Source of the DNA: Alicyclobacillus acidocaldarius subsp. acidocaldarius Tc-4-1
GTDB lineage: Bacteria; Bacillota; Bacilli; Alicyclobacillales; Alicyclobacillaceae
Assembly: GCF_000219875.1 (NCBI RefSeq)
Contig: NC_017167.1
Location: forward strand, 1-64,000
DNA: 64,000 nucleotides
Direction of reading: 5' to 3'
Made by a program: the position numbers and the translations under genes. Position 1 is the stretch's first letter. Each line of letters begins with the position of its first letter. Below the pieces are notes generated by a model, which did not search any database, was not told the origin of the DNA, and worked only from the letters and a program-made list of their open reading frames with translations. This document shows, in pieces, positions 45,070 to 54,546 of the stretch.

Positions 45070-46585
45070 GCCGTCCCCTCCTTCGCGCGCCGTCCCGTCA
45101 TCATGAGGCCGAGCTGCTCGCGCGTGGCCTCCGTCCCATCCACCACGCCGACGATCTCGCCGTCATGCATCACGGCGATGCGATCCGACAGGCTCAGGAT
45201 CTCGTCCAGTTCAAGTGAAATGAGCAACACCGCCTTGCCTTCGTTGCGCAGCCGGACCAGTTGGCGGTGCACGCCTTCGATGGCGCCAACGTCCAGCCCT
45301 CGCGTCGGCTGAGCCGCAATCAGGACGAGCGGATCTCTCGATACTTCGCGGGCGAGGATCACCTTCTGCTGGTTTCCGCCCGAGAGCTCCGAGGCCTTGC
45401 GCCGGAAATCGGGCGGGCGCACGTCGAACGCCTCAATCAGCCGCTTGGCGTACGATTCGGCCGCGCGTCGGTTCAAGATGCCGCGCCGCGAAAACGGAGG
45501 CCGCCGAAAGTCGCGGAGAATGATGTTGTCGGCGAGATCGAACGAAAGAACGAGGCCGTCGAGCTGCCGATCCTGCGGCACATACGCGATGCCGAGTTGT
45601 GTCCTCTCGGCGGGAGAGAGGTGCGTAATGTCGCGCCCGTCGAGCACAATCTGCCCCGCCTCCGCGCGCAACAGCCCCGCGATGGCGTCCGCCAGTTCAA
45701 ACTGTCCGTTTCCGTCGATGCCCGCGATGCCAAGAATTTCGCCGCGCCGGACGGTCAGGCTCACGCCTTTCACGCGCTCGTGCCGATCCGCCGAGCGCAC
45801 CCGCAGATTTCGCACTTCCAGAACGAGCGATCCGGCCTCGATGGGCGGCTTCTCGACGCGCAGCACGACCTCCCGGCCGACCATGAGGTTGGCGAGCATC
45901 TGCGGCGTCGCGCCCTTCGTTTCGAGCGTTTCCACCGTCTTTCCGGCGCGCATGACGGTGACGCGATCGCTGATTTCCAGAACCTCGTCCAGCTTGTGGC
46001 TGATGAAGAGCATGGGCACGCCTTCCGCCTTCAGCGCGCGGATGATGTTGAACAACTCCCGCGTCTCCTGAGGCGTGAGGAGTGCCGTCGGCTCGTCGAG
46101 GATGAGCACGCGCGCTTTGCGGTAGAATGCCTTGAGAATCTCGACGCGCTGCTGCAGGCCGACCGTGAGATCGCCCACTTTCGCGTTGGGATCAATGGCG
46201 AGGCCATACCGCTCGGACAGCTCCCGCACTCGCCGCACCGCTTCTCGCCGGTCAAAGCGGATGCCGCCCGGTTCGTCTCCCAGGACGACGTTCTCGGCGA
46301 CGGTGAGCGCCGGGATGAGCATGAAGTGCTGGTGCACCATGCCGATGCCGGCGAGAATGGCGTCGCGCGGGCTTCGGAAATGGACAGGCTGGCCAAACAG
46401 CCGGATCTCGCCGGACGTGGGCTCCAGCAGGCCGTAGATGACCTTCATCAGGGTGGACTTGCCGGCGCCGTTTTCGCCGAGGATGGCGTGCACTTCCCCT
46501 GCTTGGACGGTCAGGTTCACGCCATCGTTGGCCTTGACGCCTGGAAACCATTTTTGAGGTCCACGACTTCCAACACGGGTTCCAA
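45066..46585 (-). pseudogene. BMP-type nucleoside ABC transporter ATPase, N-terminal frameshift
   Basis: Double ABC ATPase of the RbsA/NupO type: the first cassette has GENGAGKSTLMKVIYGL, and the second ends with SGGNQQKVILAREVSRDP and the degenerate AAQPTRGLD. The expected N-terminus LEVVDLKKWFPGVKANDGVNLTV is encoded upstream in another frame, starting near TTG 46585 behind GGAGG. A T5 run on the plus strand at 46551–46555 (A5 in the message) has one base fewer than needed. Translation from GTG 46520 would give 484 residues lacking the first strand and A-loop. True mutation, slippage or sequencing error are all possible. Confidence 0.8.
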
Positions 46586-46661
46586 AGCCGGGATCGCCTC
46601 CAAAGAGAAAAGCTCCAAATCGTGGGAAGAGCGGCGCGCGAAAGCGCCGCCCTCCCGCTGT

Positions 46662-47735
46662 TCACTTCTGCACGGTGGTGGATACCTGGATCTTGCCGCT
46701 CAGGATCTCCTGCTTCGCCTGGTTGACCGCGTCCGTCACCGACTTCGGCAGGCCCGAGATGAGCGGCGCGATGCCGACGCCGTTGTTCGAGAGGTCGAAG
46801 TTGTTGACGCCGCTCTTGAAGGTGCCGTCCTGCACGGCCTTGATGGTGTCAAACACGGACGTGTCCACCCGCTTGATGGCGCTCGTGATGACCGTGCCGG
46901 GCGCGAGGTACGACTGGTCCGTGTCCACGCCGATGGCGTAGACCTTCGCGCTCTGCGCGGCTTTGATGGAGCCGATGCCGGTGCCGCCCGCCACTGGGAA
47001 GATGATGTCGGCGCCCTGCGAAATCTCGTTCTGCGCGTACTGGCTGCCGGCCGCCTCGTCGTTGAACGAGTTGGTGTATTCGACGATGACCTTGCCTGTC
47101 GGATCCACGCTGTGGAAGCCCTGCTGGAAGCCTGCAATGTACGTGTCCACGGGCGGGATCTCCTGGCCACCCACCACGCCGACGGTGTTGTGGTTGTTGA
47201 TGTTCTTCAGGAGATGATCTTTCTGCACCATGCCGGCGACGACGCCCGCGAGATAACCGGCTTGCTGCGACTGGAAGATGGCGCTCGCGACGTTCGGGAT
47301 GCCGGTGATGCTGTCGTCGATGATCAGGAAGTGCGTCTTGGGATACTCTTTCGCCACCTGTTGGACGGCGTCTGCCATCAGGTAGCCGACGGCGATGACG
47401 AGATTATATCCATCCTGCGCGAAGTGGCTGAGGTTCGGGACGTAATCCGATTCGGACTGGGATTGGACGACGCTCGTCTGGATGTTGGGCAGCTCTTTCT
47501 GCGCCTCCTGCATGCCGACGTACGCCAGATGGTTGAAGCTGTTGTCGTTGAGACCGCCGGTGTCGGTGACGAGGCCGACCTTGATAGTCTTGCCGCTCGT
47601 CGACGTGGTATTGCCCGTGCCGCCGCTGTTCGCGGTGTTGGTGGTGCCGGACGACGAGTTGTTGGTGCCGCACCCCACGACGAGGGCGGCCGCGGCCAGG
47701 ATGGAGAGGCCGCTCTGCCAAATCCGTTTCTGCAT
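46662..47735 (-). CDS. BMP-family nucleoside-binding lipoprotein
   Basis: Surface binding protein of the importer, 357 residues. The start ATG 47735 follows AAGGGGG, and a type II signal peptide (SGLSILAAAALVVGC) ends in lipobox VVGC followed by a Ser/Thr/Asn-rich linker. The mature domain shows KVGLVTDTGGLNDNSFNHLAY and the downstream FPVAGGTGIGSIKAA and YAIGVDTDQSYLAPG motifs of the PnrA/BMP family, which bind purine nucleosides. It heads the operon with the ATPase and two permeases. Confidence 0.93.
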   Translation of the reverse strand: MQKRIWQSGLSILAAAALVVGCGTNNSSSGTTNTANSGGTGNTTSTSGKTIKVGLVTDTGGLNDNSFNHLAYVGMQEAQKELPNIQTSVVQSQSESDYVPNLSHFAQDGYNLVIAVGYLMADAVQQVAKEYPKTHFLIIDDSITGIPNVASAIFQSQQAGYLAGVVAGMVQKDHLLKNINNHNTVGVVGGQEIPPVDTYIAGFQQGFHSVDPTGKVIVEYTNSFNDEAAGSQYAQNEISQGADIIFPVAGGTGIGSIKAAQSAKVYAIGVDTDQSYLAPGTVITSAIKRVDTSVFDTIKAVQDGTFKSGVNNFDLSNNGVGIAPLISGLPKSVTDAVNQAKQEILSGKIQVSTTVQK

Positions 47736-47829
47736 GTGATGAACCCCCTTGAGAATGGATCCGATCAACGCAAGCATTTGCTGCTGAGCGCATTTCCATG
47801 CTCGGAACCATTCGACGCTCATTCGACAC

Positions 47830-47853
47830 TCGTCGACGAATCTCCTGTGTCAA
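47830..47853 (-). promoter_or_regulatory. Candidate promoter and operator of the BMP operon
   Basis: On the minus strand a perfect TTGACA (47853 down to 47848) precedes a 10-base palindrome TCGTCGACGA (47830–47839) that would overlap the -10 region. No good -10 box is visible. The 47736–48119 gap otherwise holds nothing I can support; I looked for a purine riboswitch and did not find one. Confidence 0.4.
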
Positions 47854-48119
47854 TTTGCTGGATCTCAACTTGGATTCGAGTCCATGTTGCACAAAGGAAT
47901 TGAAGACGAAAGAGTTCGAAAGGACAGGGAGTTTTGAGGGGGATGGTGCTCACGCGAGGGGGGCCGCCGTGCGGCGGTTCTGTGCTTGGCGCCACCCCTC
48001 GGGCGAGGCAAACCTGAGGAAATCGCCGGAGTCGCACACCACGGCTAGAGGACAGCGCGGGTTCGCCCGACTGCCCGAGATGTGAACTGGCGCAGCGGCT
48101 GCGACGACACGTGGCGTGG

Positions 48120-49439
48120 TTACGTGTCCAATTCGCCTGAGGCCACGTCGAGGCTGGTACCCTTGCCGGTTTCGTATCCGCCAATCCACCACGCGACGGC
48201 CCCGGCGAGCCCGATGGCCCAGACGAGTGCGTTGAACATGGTATACGCCGTGATCCCGAAGTTTTGCGTGATGTAAATGGTGGCGATGTATAGGCCGATG
48301 CTGATAAACCGAACCAGCGCAGTGTATGTGCCACGTAGCTGCGTCGGCCACACCTCGCCTTTCAAGGTATCCTCGGTCAGATACCCGATGTTCACGAACA
48401 CGTTCAGCACGACGAGCAACAACCAGAAGAGCGCCAGGCTCTTTGACCAAGCTGGGATGGTAGCCCAGATGACAAGCGTCATGACGAATGAACCCAAATA
48501 TCCTATCAGGAGCAGCGACTTGCGGCTCCATCGGTCAGCCCAAAGGCCGAAGAAGCCAGAGACGAAGCCCGTGCCGGTCGCCACCAGAATGATAGCCGCG
48601 TTCATTTTTGGGAAGAAGTGGGGTCCGAGCACATAGGTCATGAGACCGAAACCGGCCGATCCTGCAAACGAGATGGTGAGCGTCGTGAACAGTTTCAGAC
48701 CCACGCGCTTGGCGCGCGAAGCATCCGACGCCTGCGCCGCCTGCGTGGAGCGCCGAGCCGCCTCTTGTCGCGCCTGATACTCCTCAAAGCCATAAAACTT
48801 TTCGATCTCGGCACGCGCGCGATCGTGCTGACCTGTTCTTTCGAGCCAACGGATGGACTCGGGGGTGTTGCGGCGAGCGAAGAACAGGATGACGAGCACC
48901 ACGAGGAGCGTCAAGGCGATCATCGCGCGCTGGAAGGCGACGTGTTGATATGCAGTTGAAAGCGCCACGAGGCCGAGAATGACGCCACCCAGGTTGATGA
49001 AGTTGAGTTCGAGCATCATGGTCTTGCCCCTGTGTTTGTGCGGCATCATCTCGTGTGATACGGCCATGATGGTGTTCATTTCACCACCTGCGGCAAACAG
49101 GAGCATGGCGAGAAACAAAAGGATGAGGGCGTACTGGTTGCTGAAGACGAGTCCTATGGCGCCAAGGCCATAGAGCGCCATGGTGGTGTAGAAGGTGTTC
49201 TTCCGCCCGACGCGATCGGCCAATGGCCCGGCGACAGCAATGCCGATGATGAGCCAGATGGGTGACCACGCCAAGAGAAGCGACTGAAGCGACTTCGGCA
49301 TCGGCACCCACTGCGTGGCGACGCTGGAGAGGCTGAAGATGTAGTTCTCGAGCAGCATGCCGAGCCCGAACGACCAGAACAGCCAGCTGTCGGTTCGCGT
49401 CCAGTGTTCGTCGCGAACCGTTTGTGGTGCGCTTGACAT
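48120..49439 (-). CDS. MFS transporter, sugar/aromatic acid porter type
   Basis: Major facilitator protein of about 439 residues, 12 predicted helices, with GPLADRVGRKNTFYTTMALYG between helices 2 and 3 and the central ESIRWLERTGQHDRARAEIEKF loop that marks sugar-porter and related families. The half-repeat motif GLWADRWSRKSLL follows in the second half. ATG 49439 is used because GGGAG lies nine bases upstream; the earlier in-frame ATG touches that site. The gene faces away from the isochorismatase gene and shares its upstream region. Substrate unknown. Confidence 0.87.
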   Translation of the reverse strand: MSSAPQTVRDEHWTRTDSWLFWSFGLGMLLENYIFSLSSVATQWVPMPKSLQSLLLAWSPIWLIIGIAVAGPLADRVGRKNTFYTTMALYGLGAIGLVFSNQYALILLFLAMLLFAAGGEMNTIMAVSHEMMPHKHRGKTMMLELNFINLGGVILGLVALSTAYQHVAFQRAMIALTLLVVLVILFFARRNTPESIRWLERTGQHDRARAEIEKFYGFEEYQARQEAARRSTQAAQASDASRAKRVGLKLFTTLTISFAGSAGFGLMTYVLGPHFFPKMNAAIILVATGTGFVSGFFGLWADRWSRKSLLLIGYLGSFVMTLVIWATIPAWSKSLALFWLLLVVLNVFVNIGYLTEDTLKGEVWPTQLRGTYTALVRFISIGLYIATIYITQNFGITAYTMFNALVWAIGLAGAVAWWIGGYETGKGTSLDVASGELDT

Positions 49440-49607
49440 CGCTTTCATCTCCCTTCAATTTGAGGACGCTTGAAAACATCCTTCATTGTACGCTTTTCTA
49501 CGCGAGTGGACGCGCCTATTTGGGATTCCACCTCGTTTGGGCGTATGATGACCTTGAACGATTTGGCGGTGCGTTCGGGAGGCGGCCGTCGTCGCAAGGA
49601 AGGGGAC

Positions 49608-50183
49608 ATGGGCATGACGGTGGATGTGAAACACACGGCGCTTTTGGTGATGGACGTCCAGAACGGCATTGTTTCGCGGTACATTCAGGATGCATCGGCC
49701 ATGCGTCCGTTTCAGCAGGCCGTGTCGGCTGCGCGCAAGGCGGGCATGCAGGTCATCTTCGTGCGCGTGGCGTTCAGCGAAGGTTTCCCTGAGGCGAGCC
49801 CGCGCAACAAGATGTTTGCGCACCTCGCGCAGGCCGGCAACATGACGGTGAGCGCCGACACCACCCAAATTCACGAGTCGGTGCGGCCAGAGCCGGGAGA
49901 GCCGGTGGTCACGAAGTACCGCGTCAGCGCATTTGCCGGCAGCAACCTGGAGGTCATCCTGCGCGCCAAGGACATCACGCATCTTGTGCTCTGCGGCATC
50001 GCCACATCGGGCGTGGTGCTCTCCACGCTGCGGGAGGCCGCGGACAAGGACTACGCGCTGACCGTGCTGAAGGACGCCTGCCTGGACGCCGATCCGGAGG
50101 TGCACCGGGTGCTCGTGGAGAAGGTGTTCCCGCGGCAGGCTGACGTGATGACGGTCGAGGAGTGGGCGAAGACGCTCGCCTGA
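49608..50183 (+). CDS. Isochorismatase-family cysteine hydrolase
   Basis: Cysteine hydrolase of 191 residues. The catalytic triad is visible: Asp in LLVMDVQNGIV, Lys in VVTKYRVSAFAG, and Cys in HLVLCGIATSGVVLST near residue 125. The cis-peptide GIATSGV region is standard. Enzymes of this group hydrolyse nicotinamide, isochorismate or N-carbamoyl compounds; the sequence does not single out one. ATG 49608 follows AAGGAAGGGG. Downstream the metallo-beta-lactamase gene begins after 18 bases, so they are likely one operon. Confidence 0.9.
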   Translation: MGMTVDVKHTALLVMDVQNGIVSRYIQDASAMRPFQQAVSAARKAGMQVIFVRVAFSEGFPEASPRNKMFAHLAQAGNMTVSADTTQIHESVRPEPGEPVVTKYRVSAFAGSNLEVILRAKDITHLVLCGIATSGVVLSTLREAADKDYALTVLKDACLDADPEVHRVLVEKVFPRQADVMTVEEWAKTLA

Positions 50184-50201
50184 CGCGGGGAGGCGTGAGG
50201 C

Positions 50202-50834
50202 GTGGAAATCGCGCCGAAGATTCACCTGTTGGAATGTACCAAAGGAAGCTACAGCTATCTTGTGCTGGGCGACGAGCCCGTGCTGGTCGATACCAGCATG
50301 CCCGGGCGTGCGGACGAGATCGTGAAGGCACTTGCGTCTCTCGGTCTGAAGCCGGGCCACCTCGCCCACATCGTCCTGACGCACCTGGACGTGGATCACA
50401 TCGGCAATGCCAAGCGGCTGAAGGAGCTCTCCGGCGCAACACTCTGGGCGCCCGCGCCGGACATTCCGTACATTGAGGGCACCGCGAAGCCAAAGGGCGT
50501 GCGCCGCGCGATTGCCGGGCTGATGCGCGTGGAGCGTCCGAAGGTGGACCGCGCGCTCGAGCCGGGCGCACACGTGGGCGGCCTGGAGGTGGTACCCGCG
50601 CCCGGTCATACGCCCGGCCACGTCTGCCTCATCGCGCGCGACACGCTTCTGGCGGGCGATCTCGTCACGACCCGCGGGGGCCGACTGAAGAAGTCGCCGT
50701 CCTTCCTCACCTGGGACAAGGCGGCCCTGAAGAAATCGCTCGCGGACGTGGGCAGGTTGTCGTTTGACTGGGTCTGCCCCGCGCATGGCGATCCCGTCCG
50801 GCGCGGATCCCTGTGGGAGGCGCTGCTGGAGTAG
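50202..50834 (+). CDS. Metallo-beta-lactamase fold hydrolase
   Basis: Zinc hydrolase of 210 residues with the binuclear motif THLDVDHIGNAKRL near residue 67, a further His in PAPGHTPGHVCL near 132 and an Asp in LAGDLVTTRGG near 150, then the final CPAHGDPV. The group includes glyoxalase II-like and thiol-metabolising enzymes. Start GTG 50202 follows GGGGAGG. It ends opposite the convergent thioesterase gene, separated by a terminator hairpin. Confidence 0.9.
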   Translation: MEIAPKIHLLECTKGSYSYLVLGDEPVLVDTSMPGRADEIVKALASLGLKPGHLAHIVLTHLDVDHIGNAKRLKELSGATLWAPAPDIPYIEGTAKPKGVRRAIAGLMRVERPKVDRALEPGAHVGGLEVVPAPGHTPGHVCLIARDTLLAGDLVTTRGGRLKKSPSFLTWDKAALKKSLADVGRLSFDWVCPAHGDPVRRGSLWEALLE

Positions 50835-50858
50835 TCGGGGGTTCTGGGCTCGTGAAGG

Positions 50859-50881
50859 CGAGGCGCGGGTGACGCGCCTCG
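50859..50881. terminator. Bidirectional terminator between convergent genes
   Basis: CGAGGCGCG (50859–50867) pairs perfectly with CGCGCCTCG (50873–50881) around GGTGA. It lies between the metallo-hydrolase and thioesterase stops and probably serves both, though T-runs are short. Confidence 0.65.
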
Positions 50882-50887
50882 TTCCGC

Positions 50888-51307
50888 TCACACGCCGACG
50901 TTCGATTCCTCGCGCTCGCGGACGTAGGGCAGGAGCTTTTCGCGCGCCCAGTCCGGAAGCGGGGCGGATTTACGCTTCTCGAAGTCGTAGTGGACGACCA
51001 CCGCAGTGCCTTCGCACATCACCTCGCCGCGGACGCTTACGATTTGACAGAAGAATTCGAAGCTTGATCTCCCGAGCCGCGTGAGCCACGTCCGCGCAAT
51101 GACGTCCGTGTGCTCGGGGTAGCGCGTCTCCTGGCGGAAGTCGATGTGGAGCGAGGCGATGACGAGCGGCAGACGCTGGCCGGGGAACACCTCCTGCAGG
51201 AAGGAGATGCGGGACTCCTCCATATAGGTGGCGTAGACCGCATTGTTTACGTGGCCATTCAAATCGGTGTCGCTGTAACGGATATGAATCGGCGTTTCAT
51301 GGATCAA
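50888..51307 (-). CDS. Acyl-CoA thioesterase, 4HBT hot-dog family
   Basis: Protein of 139 residues with the 4-hydroxybenzoyl-CoA thioesterase signature IRYSDTDLNGHVNNAVYATYMEE, in which the Asp is catalytic. The remainder is the hot-dog strand set (LHIDFRQETRYPEHTDVI and FEFFCQIVS). TTG 51307 is chosen because AGGGGG lies eight bases upstream and the protein then starts at the family N-terminus; the longer frame to 51505 has no homology-like character. It would hydrolyse a short or aromatic acyl-CoA. Confidence 0.87.
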   Translation of the reverse strand: MIHETPIHIRYSDTDLNGHVNNAVYATYMEESRISFLQEVFPGQRLPLVIASLHIDFRQETRYPEHTDVIARTWLTRLGRSSFEFFCQIVSVRGEVMCEGTAVVVHYDFEKRKSAPLPDWAREKLLPYVREREESNVGV

Positions 51308-51795
51308 ACTGCATTCCCCCTGTCGGTTGTGTCGCGTTTCTCTGCAATCCATTGTAAACGAAGTCCACAGGAAACGAGGAATGCCTGTGGGCCGAATTCG
51401 CCGGATATGCATGGCAGTTGTCATTGTCGCCTCCGGTCTCGCTCGTGTTTGTTCCCGTTGATTCCTAAACGAGGGATAGGCTGAATATGCCCGCCTGCCC
51501 ACCACGCGTGACCCGGGGAGATACGCATGGCAGTTGTGACCGACGTCCTTTCAGGGCTGTTGATGCTATCGTTTAGCCTCTTGTTCATAGGAATCAACCG
51601 GTTCTGCGGGAGAATCAATCGGATGAAAGGCTTCGACGTTATGACGAGGCATTCGGTGACAATGTGTACTTGCTTCCCAAATCCGACAGGAGGACTGTGC
51701 CGGACGCTTATCACACGGTGCAACACGTTTTGATGGCGCAGAACACAATCGCGGTCTTCGCCATGTTGCGTTGAGGCTTCGAAGCATGCGCGAGT
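51308..51795. other. Intergenic stretch without a supportable gene
   Basis: No convincing coding frame was found in this stretch of about 490 bases. GCATGGCAGTTGT occurs twice, near 51410 and 51525. Small open frames here have no ribosome binding sites and no recognisable composition. The upstream half may hold the thioesterase promoter. Confidence 0.5.
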
Positions 51796-51818
51796 GCGCA
51801 GGGCCCGCTGCCCTGCGC
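51796..51818 (-). terminator. Hairpin after the importer ATPase gene
   Basis: GCGCAGGGC (51796–51804) pairs perfectly with GCCCTGCGC (51810–51818) two bases after the stop of the minus-strand operon. There is no T-run, so it may stabilise the message end rather than terminate. Confidence 0.45.
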
Positions 51819-51820
51819 GC

Positions 51821-52900
51821 TCATCCTTCCATCACGCAGGCGCGCCGCACTTTCCATCCCACGCGCTGCCCTTCCTGGTATTGCGGCGGGCCCACGTGGC
51901 TCGCCAAGAGCCTCCCGGCAAGGGACTCGAGTTCGTACAGTGTTCGATGACCCACGTACTGTACGCGGACCACGCGGCAAGGCAGCGACGCCTCATCGTC
52001 GGTGGTGAGTTCACACCACTCCGGCCGCATCATGAGCGTCCTGCGGCCGAGATCGACCGAGGGGCGCGCGGACGTCAGTCGAACCGTCTGCTCGCTGTCC
52101 GCGATTTGCACAAGCGCCTGTCCGCTCCCGTTCGCCTCGCGCACCACGCCCGTCGCGCACGCGGCCGGCCCCAAAAGCCGGGCGATCTCGGCCGTGCGCG
52201 GGTTCTCGTACACCTCTGCGGGAGATCCGATCTGCAGGATCTCCCCGTGCATCATGACGGCCACGCGGTGGGCCAGAGACAGCGCCTCGTCCACCTGGTG
52301 GCTCACGTACAGCGCGGCCGCCCCCGTCTGTCGAATCCGCTCCCGCACCTCGTGCATGAAGGTTTCGCGGTTAGCCGGATCGAGGCTCGCAGTGGGCTCG
52401 TCAAACAGGTACAGCTCCGGCCTCGACGCGAGCGCCCGCGCCAGGCCGACCCGCTGGCGCTGGCCGCCCGAGAGTTCCGACGGATAACGCGCGGCAAACG
52501 CGTCCATGCCCACCGCGGCGAGCACCGATTCCGCCTCGCGCCGCGCCAGAAGCCGCGCCATGCCCCGCCTGCGGAGCGGATAGGCCACGTTGTCCACCAC
52601 CATCCACTGCGGCCAGAGCGCGTGCGACTGAAATACCACGCCCACGCGCCTCTTCTCCGGCGGAAGCGAAAGCGTCGGCGAGGCCACCATCTCTTCGCCT
52701 ATCCAGATGGCCCCCGATTGAATGGGATAAAACCCCGCGATGGCGCCGAGAAGCGTGCTCTTGCCCGATCCAGACGGCCCGACAAGCGCGACAATTTCGC
52801 CCGCCTCTATGGTCAGCGACGCGCGTCTGACCGCCACCTGCTGGCCGTGCGCCACGGTGACGCCTGCCACGGAGAGGCGATGCGCTTTCGAATCCTTCAT
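51821..52900 (-). CDS. Iron/phosphonate-type ABC importer, ATPase
   Basis: ABC ATPase of 359 residues. Walker A is GPSGSGKSTLLGAIAGFYP, the signature is LSGGQRQRVGLARALA, and Walker B is LYLFDEPTASLD. A C-terminal TOBE-like regulatory domain follows (GRRTLMMRPEWCELT). The group includes FbpC and PotA. ATG 52900 lies eight bases after AGGAGGTG and overlaps the permease stop by four bases, so it is the third gene of a translationally coupled trio. Confidence 0.9.
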   Translation of the reverse strand: MKDSKAHRLSVAGVTVAHGQQVAVRRASLTIEAGEIVALVGPSGSGKSTLLGAIAGFYPIQSGAIWIGEEMVASPTLSLPPEKRRVGVVFQSHALWPQWMVVDNVAYPLRRRGMARLLARREAESVLAAVGMDAFAARYPSELSGGQRQRVGLARALASRPELYLFDEPTASLDPANRETFMHEVRERIRQTGAAALYVSHQVDEALSLAHRVAVMMHGEILQIGSPAEVYENPRTAEIARLLGPAACATGVVREANGSGQALVQIADSEQTVRLTSARPSVDLGRRTLMMRPEWCELTTDDEASLPCRVVRVQYVGHRTLYELESLAGRLLASHVGPPQYQEGQRVGWKVRRACVMEG

Positions 52901-54546
52901 CCGAGTTTCACCTCCTCGAGGGGGGCGGCCGGCACGGCCATGCGAAGCTGCGACAGGCCCTGGCTTCGCCGCCCCCTCGGCTCGCGCAGCGCCAAGAGGC
53001 CCAGGGCGAAGCTCGCGGCCGTCATCCACACGGCCAAGACCGCGACCGTACGGACATCGCCGCCTTCGCTCGCGGACAGCACGGCCACGGCGATGGTCTC
53101 GGTATTCGGGCCGTAAAGCAGGCTCGCGAGTGTCACCTCGTACAAGCCAGACATGAGCGCCTGCAGCGCCGCCTGGCGCACCGCGGGCCGGATGGCGGGC
53201 CAAATCGCCGCACCATACGCCCCCGCAGGCCCCGCGCCAAACGATCTCGCCGCGCGCCACGGTTCGAGTGGCGCATTGCCACGCGCCGCCACGATGGCGT
53301 CGGCGAGGCCGTAGAACTTCGCCACGTAGGCAAGCCCCAGGATCCACCAGGTGCCGTATAGGGCGTGCCCGAAGGCCACCAGGATGCCGACGGCCACGGC
53401 CGTTCCAGGCGCCGCGTACAGCAGCCATAAGGCGAGATGGGCCGCCCGCGCCACCGCGGAGGCTGGCACGGCTTCTGCGGCGACAAGACCAAGCAGGGCG
53501 ATCACGGCGGCGGCCAAAACCGCGAGGACGACTGTGTGCACGAGCGCCGGCCACGCGCTGACGAGCGGCGAGAACAGCCCCGCCACGTCCCAGTTCCTGG
53601 GCGTGGGTGGCAGGCCGTAGGCTCGCGTGAGGGCTGTGAGCACAAGGGCGGCGAGCGGAAGGCCGCTCGTCGTCGCCACGTGCAGCCCGTATGCGGCGAG
53701 CGAAATCGCGCGAACCCGCTTGGGGAACAGGGGCAGCGGTGTTGCGCCGGGGGCAGACGTGCCGAGGCCGGGATCGAACCGTATGGCCGCGCGGCTCACG
53801 GTCACCGCCAGCGCGCCGACGGCCATGAGTTCAAACGCCTGCCATGTGGCGGCCGTGAAACCCTGCGTGCCGCCCGTGGACAGGTTGGCGAAGATGGAGG
53901 TGGCCGCCGTGCGAAACCCGCTCGGCTCGCCGAGTTCGTACGGGACGCCAAAGTCGCCCAGGGAAAACGCGAACGACAGCGCGCAGGCCGCCACAAGCGG
54001 GCGCAGCGCCACCGGCCGGAACGCGGCCCAGAAGGCGCGCCAAAGCCCGGCCCCGCAGGAGCGCGCGGCCCACATGGGTTCGACGTTCATGGCCGCAACG
54101 GCGGTCAGTCCACTCAGATAGCCGATGGGGGCCGCGTGGATGGCGAGGGCCGCCGTAACGCCCCATGGCCCGTACAAAAAGCTCACGTGGACGTGCGCCA
54201 ACTGGTCCAAAAGGCCCGCCCGGGCGTAGGCGTCGCCGAGCGCGAACGCGCCGATGAACGGCGGCGTCCACAGCGGCAGGAGGCTGATGGCGTGAAGGGC
54301 CGCTCGCCCCCGGCGCACGGCGCCAGAGAGCATGACGGCCCAGGCCATGCCGACAAGGCTCGCGATGGCGCTCGATACGGCGCTCGTCCACAGTGAGTTC
54401 CAGAGTGGGCCGAGGGTCGAGGCGATGCCCGCCGCTGACGGGAGTTCGAGGGCGAGATGGAACACGGGGTAACCGCATAGAACCGCGGCGGCCGCGGCGA
54501 GCACCAGCGTGCCAACCGCGGCGATCCACGAGATGCGCGATGTCAT
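52897..54546 (-). CDS. Iron/phosphonate-type ABC importer, fused permease
   Basis: Protein of 549 residues with two binding-protein-dependent permease domains in tandem, about 12 hydrophobic helices. Each half carries an EAA-like loop: ARSCGAGLWRAFWAAFRPVALRP near residue 165 and ARSFGAGPAGAYGAAIWPAIRP near 465. Fused permeases of this type are found with ferric-iron (FbpB) and 2-aminoethylphosphonate importers. Overlaps of ATGA with both the upstream binding protein gene and the downstream ATPase show tight coupling. Confidence 0.9.
   Translation of the reverse strand: MTSRISWIAAVGTLVLAAAAAVLCGYPVFHLALELPSAAGIASTLGPLWNSLWTSAVSSAIASLVGMAWAVMLSGAVRRGRAALHAISLLPLWTPPFIGAFALGDAYARAGLLDQLAHVHVSFLYGPWGVTAALAIHAAPIGYLSGLTAVAAMNVEPMWAARSCGAGLWRAFWAAFRPVALRPLVAACALSFAFSLGDFGVPYELGEPSGFRTAATSIFANLSTGGTQGFTAATWQAFELMAVGALAVTVSRAAIRFDPGLGTSAPGATPLPLFPKRVRAISLAAYGLHVATTSGLPLAALVLTALTRAYGLPPTPRNWDVAGLFSPLVSAWPALVHTVVLAVLAAAVIALLGLVAAEAVPASAVARAAHLALWLLYAAPGTAVAVGILVAFGHALYGTWWILGLAYVAKFYGLADAIVAARGNAPLEPWRAARSFGAGPAGAYGAAIWPAIRPAVRQAALQALMSGLYEVTLASLLYGPNTETIAVAVLSASEGGDVRTVAVLAVWMTAASFALGLLALREPRGRRSQGLSQLRMAVPAAPLEEVKLG

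Noticed and set aside
45261-47903. An 880-codon plus-strand frame opposite the BMP operon
   Set aside because: It is antisense to three genes with clear ABC motifs and its residues are of low-complexity type, a product of GC-rich third positions.
47736-48119. Purine riboswitch before the BMP operon
   Set aside because: No conserved purine aptamer core was seen, and the region has no matching hairpin triplet.
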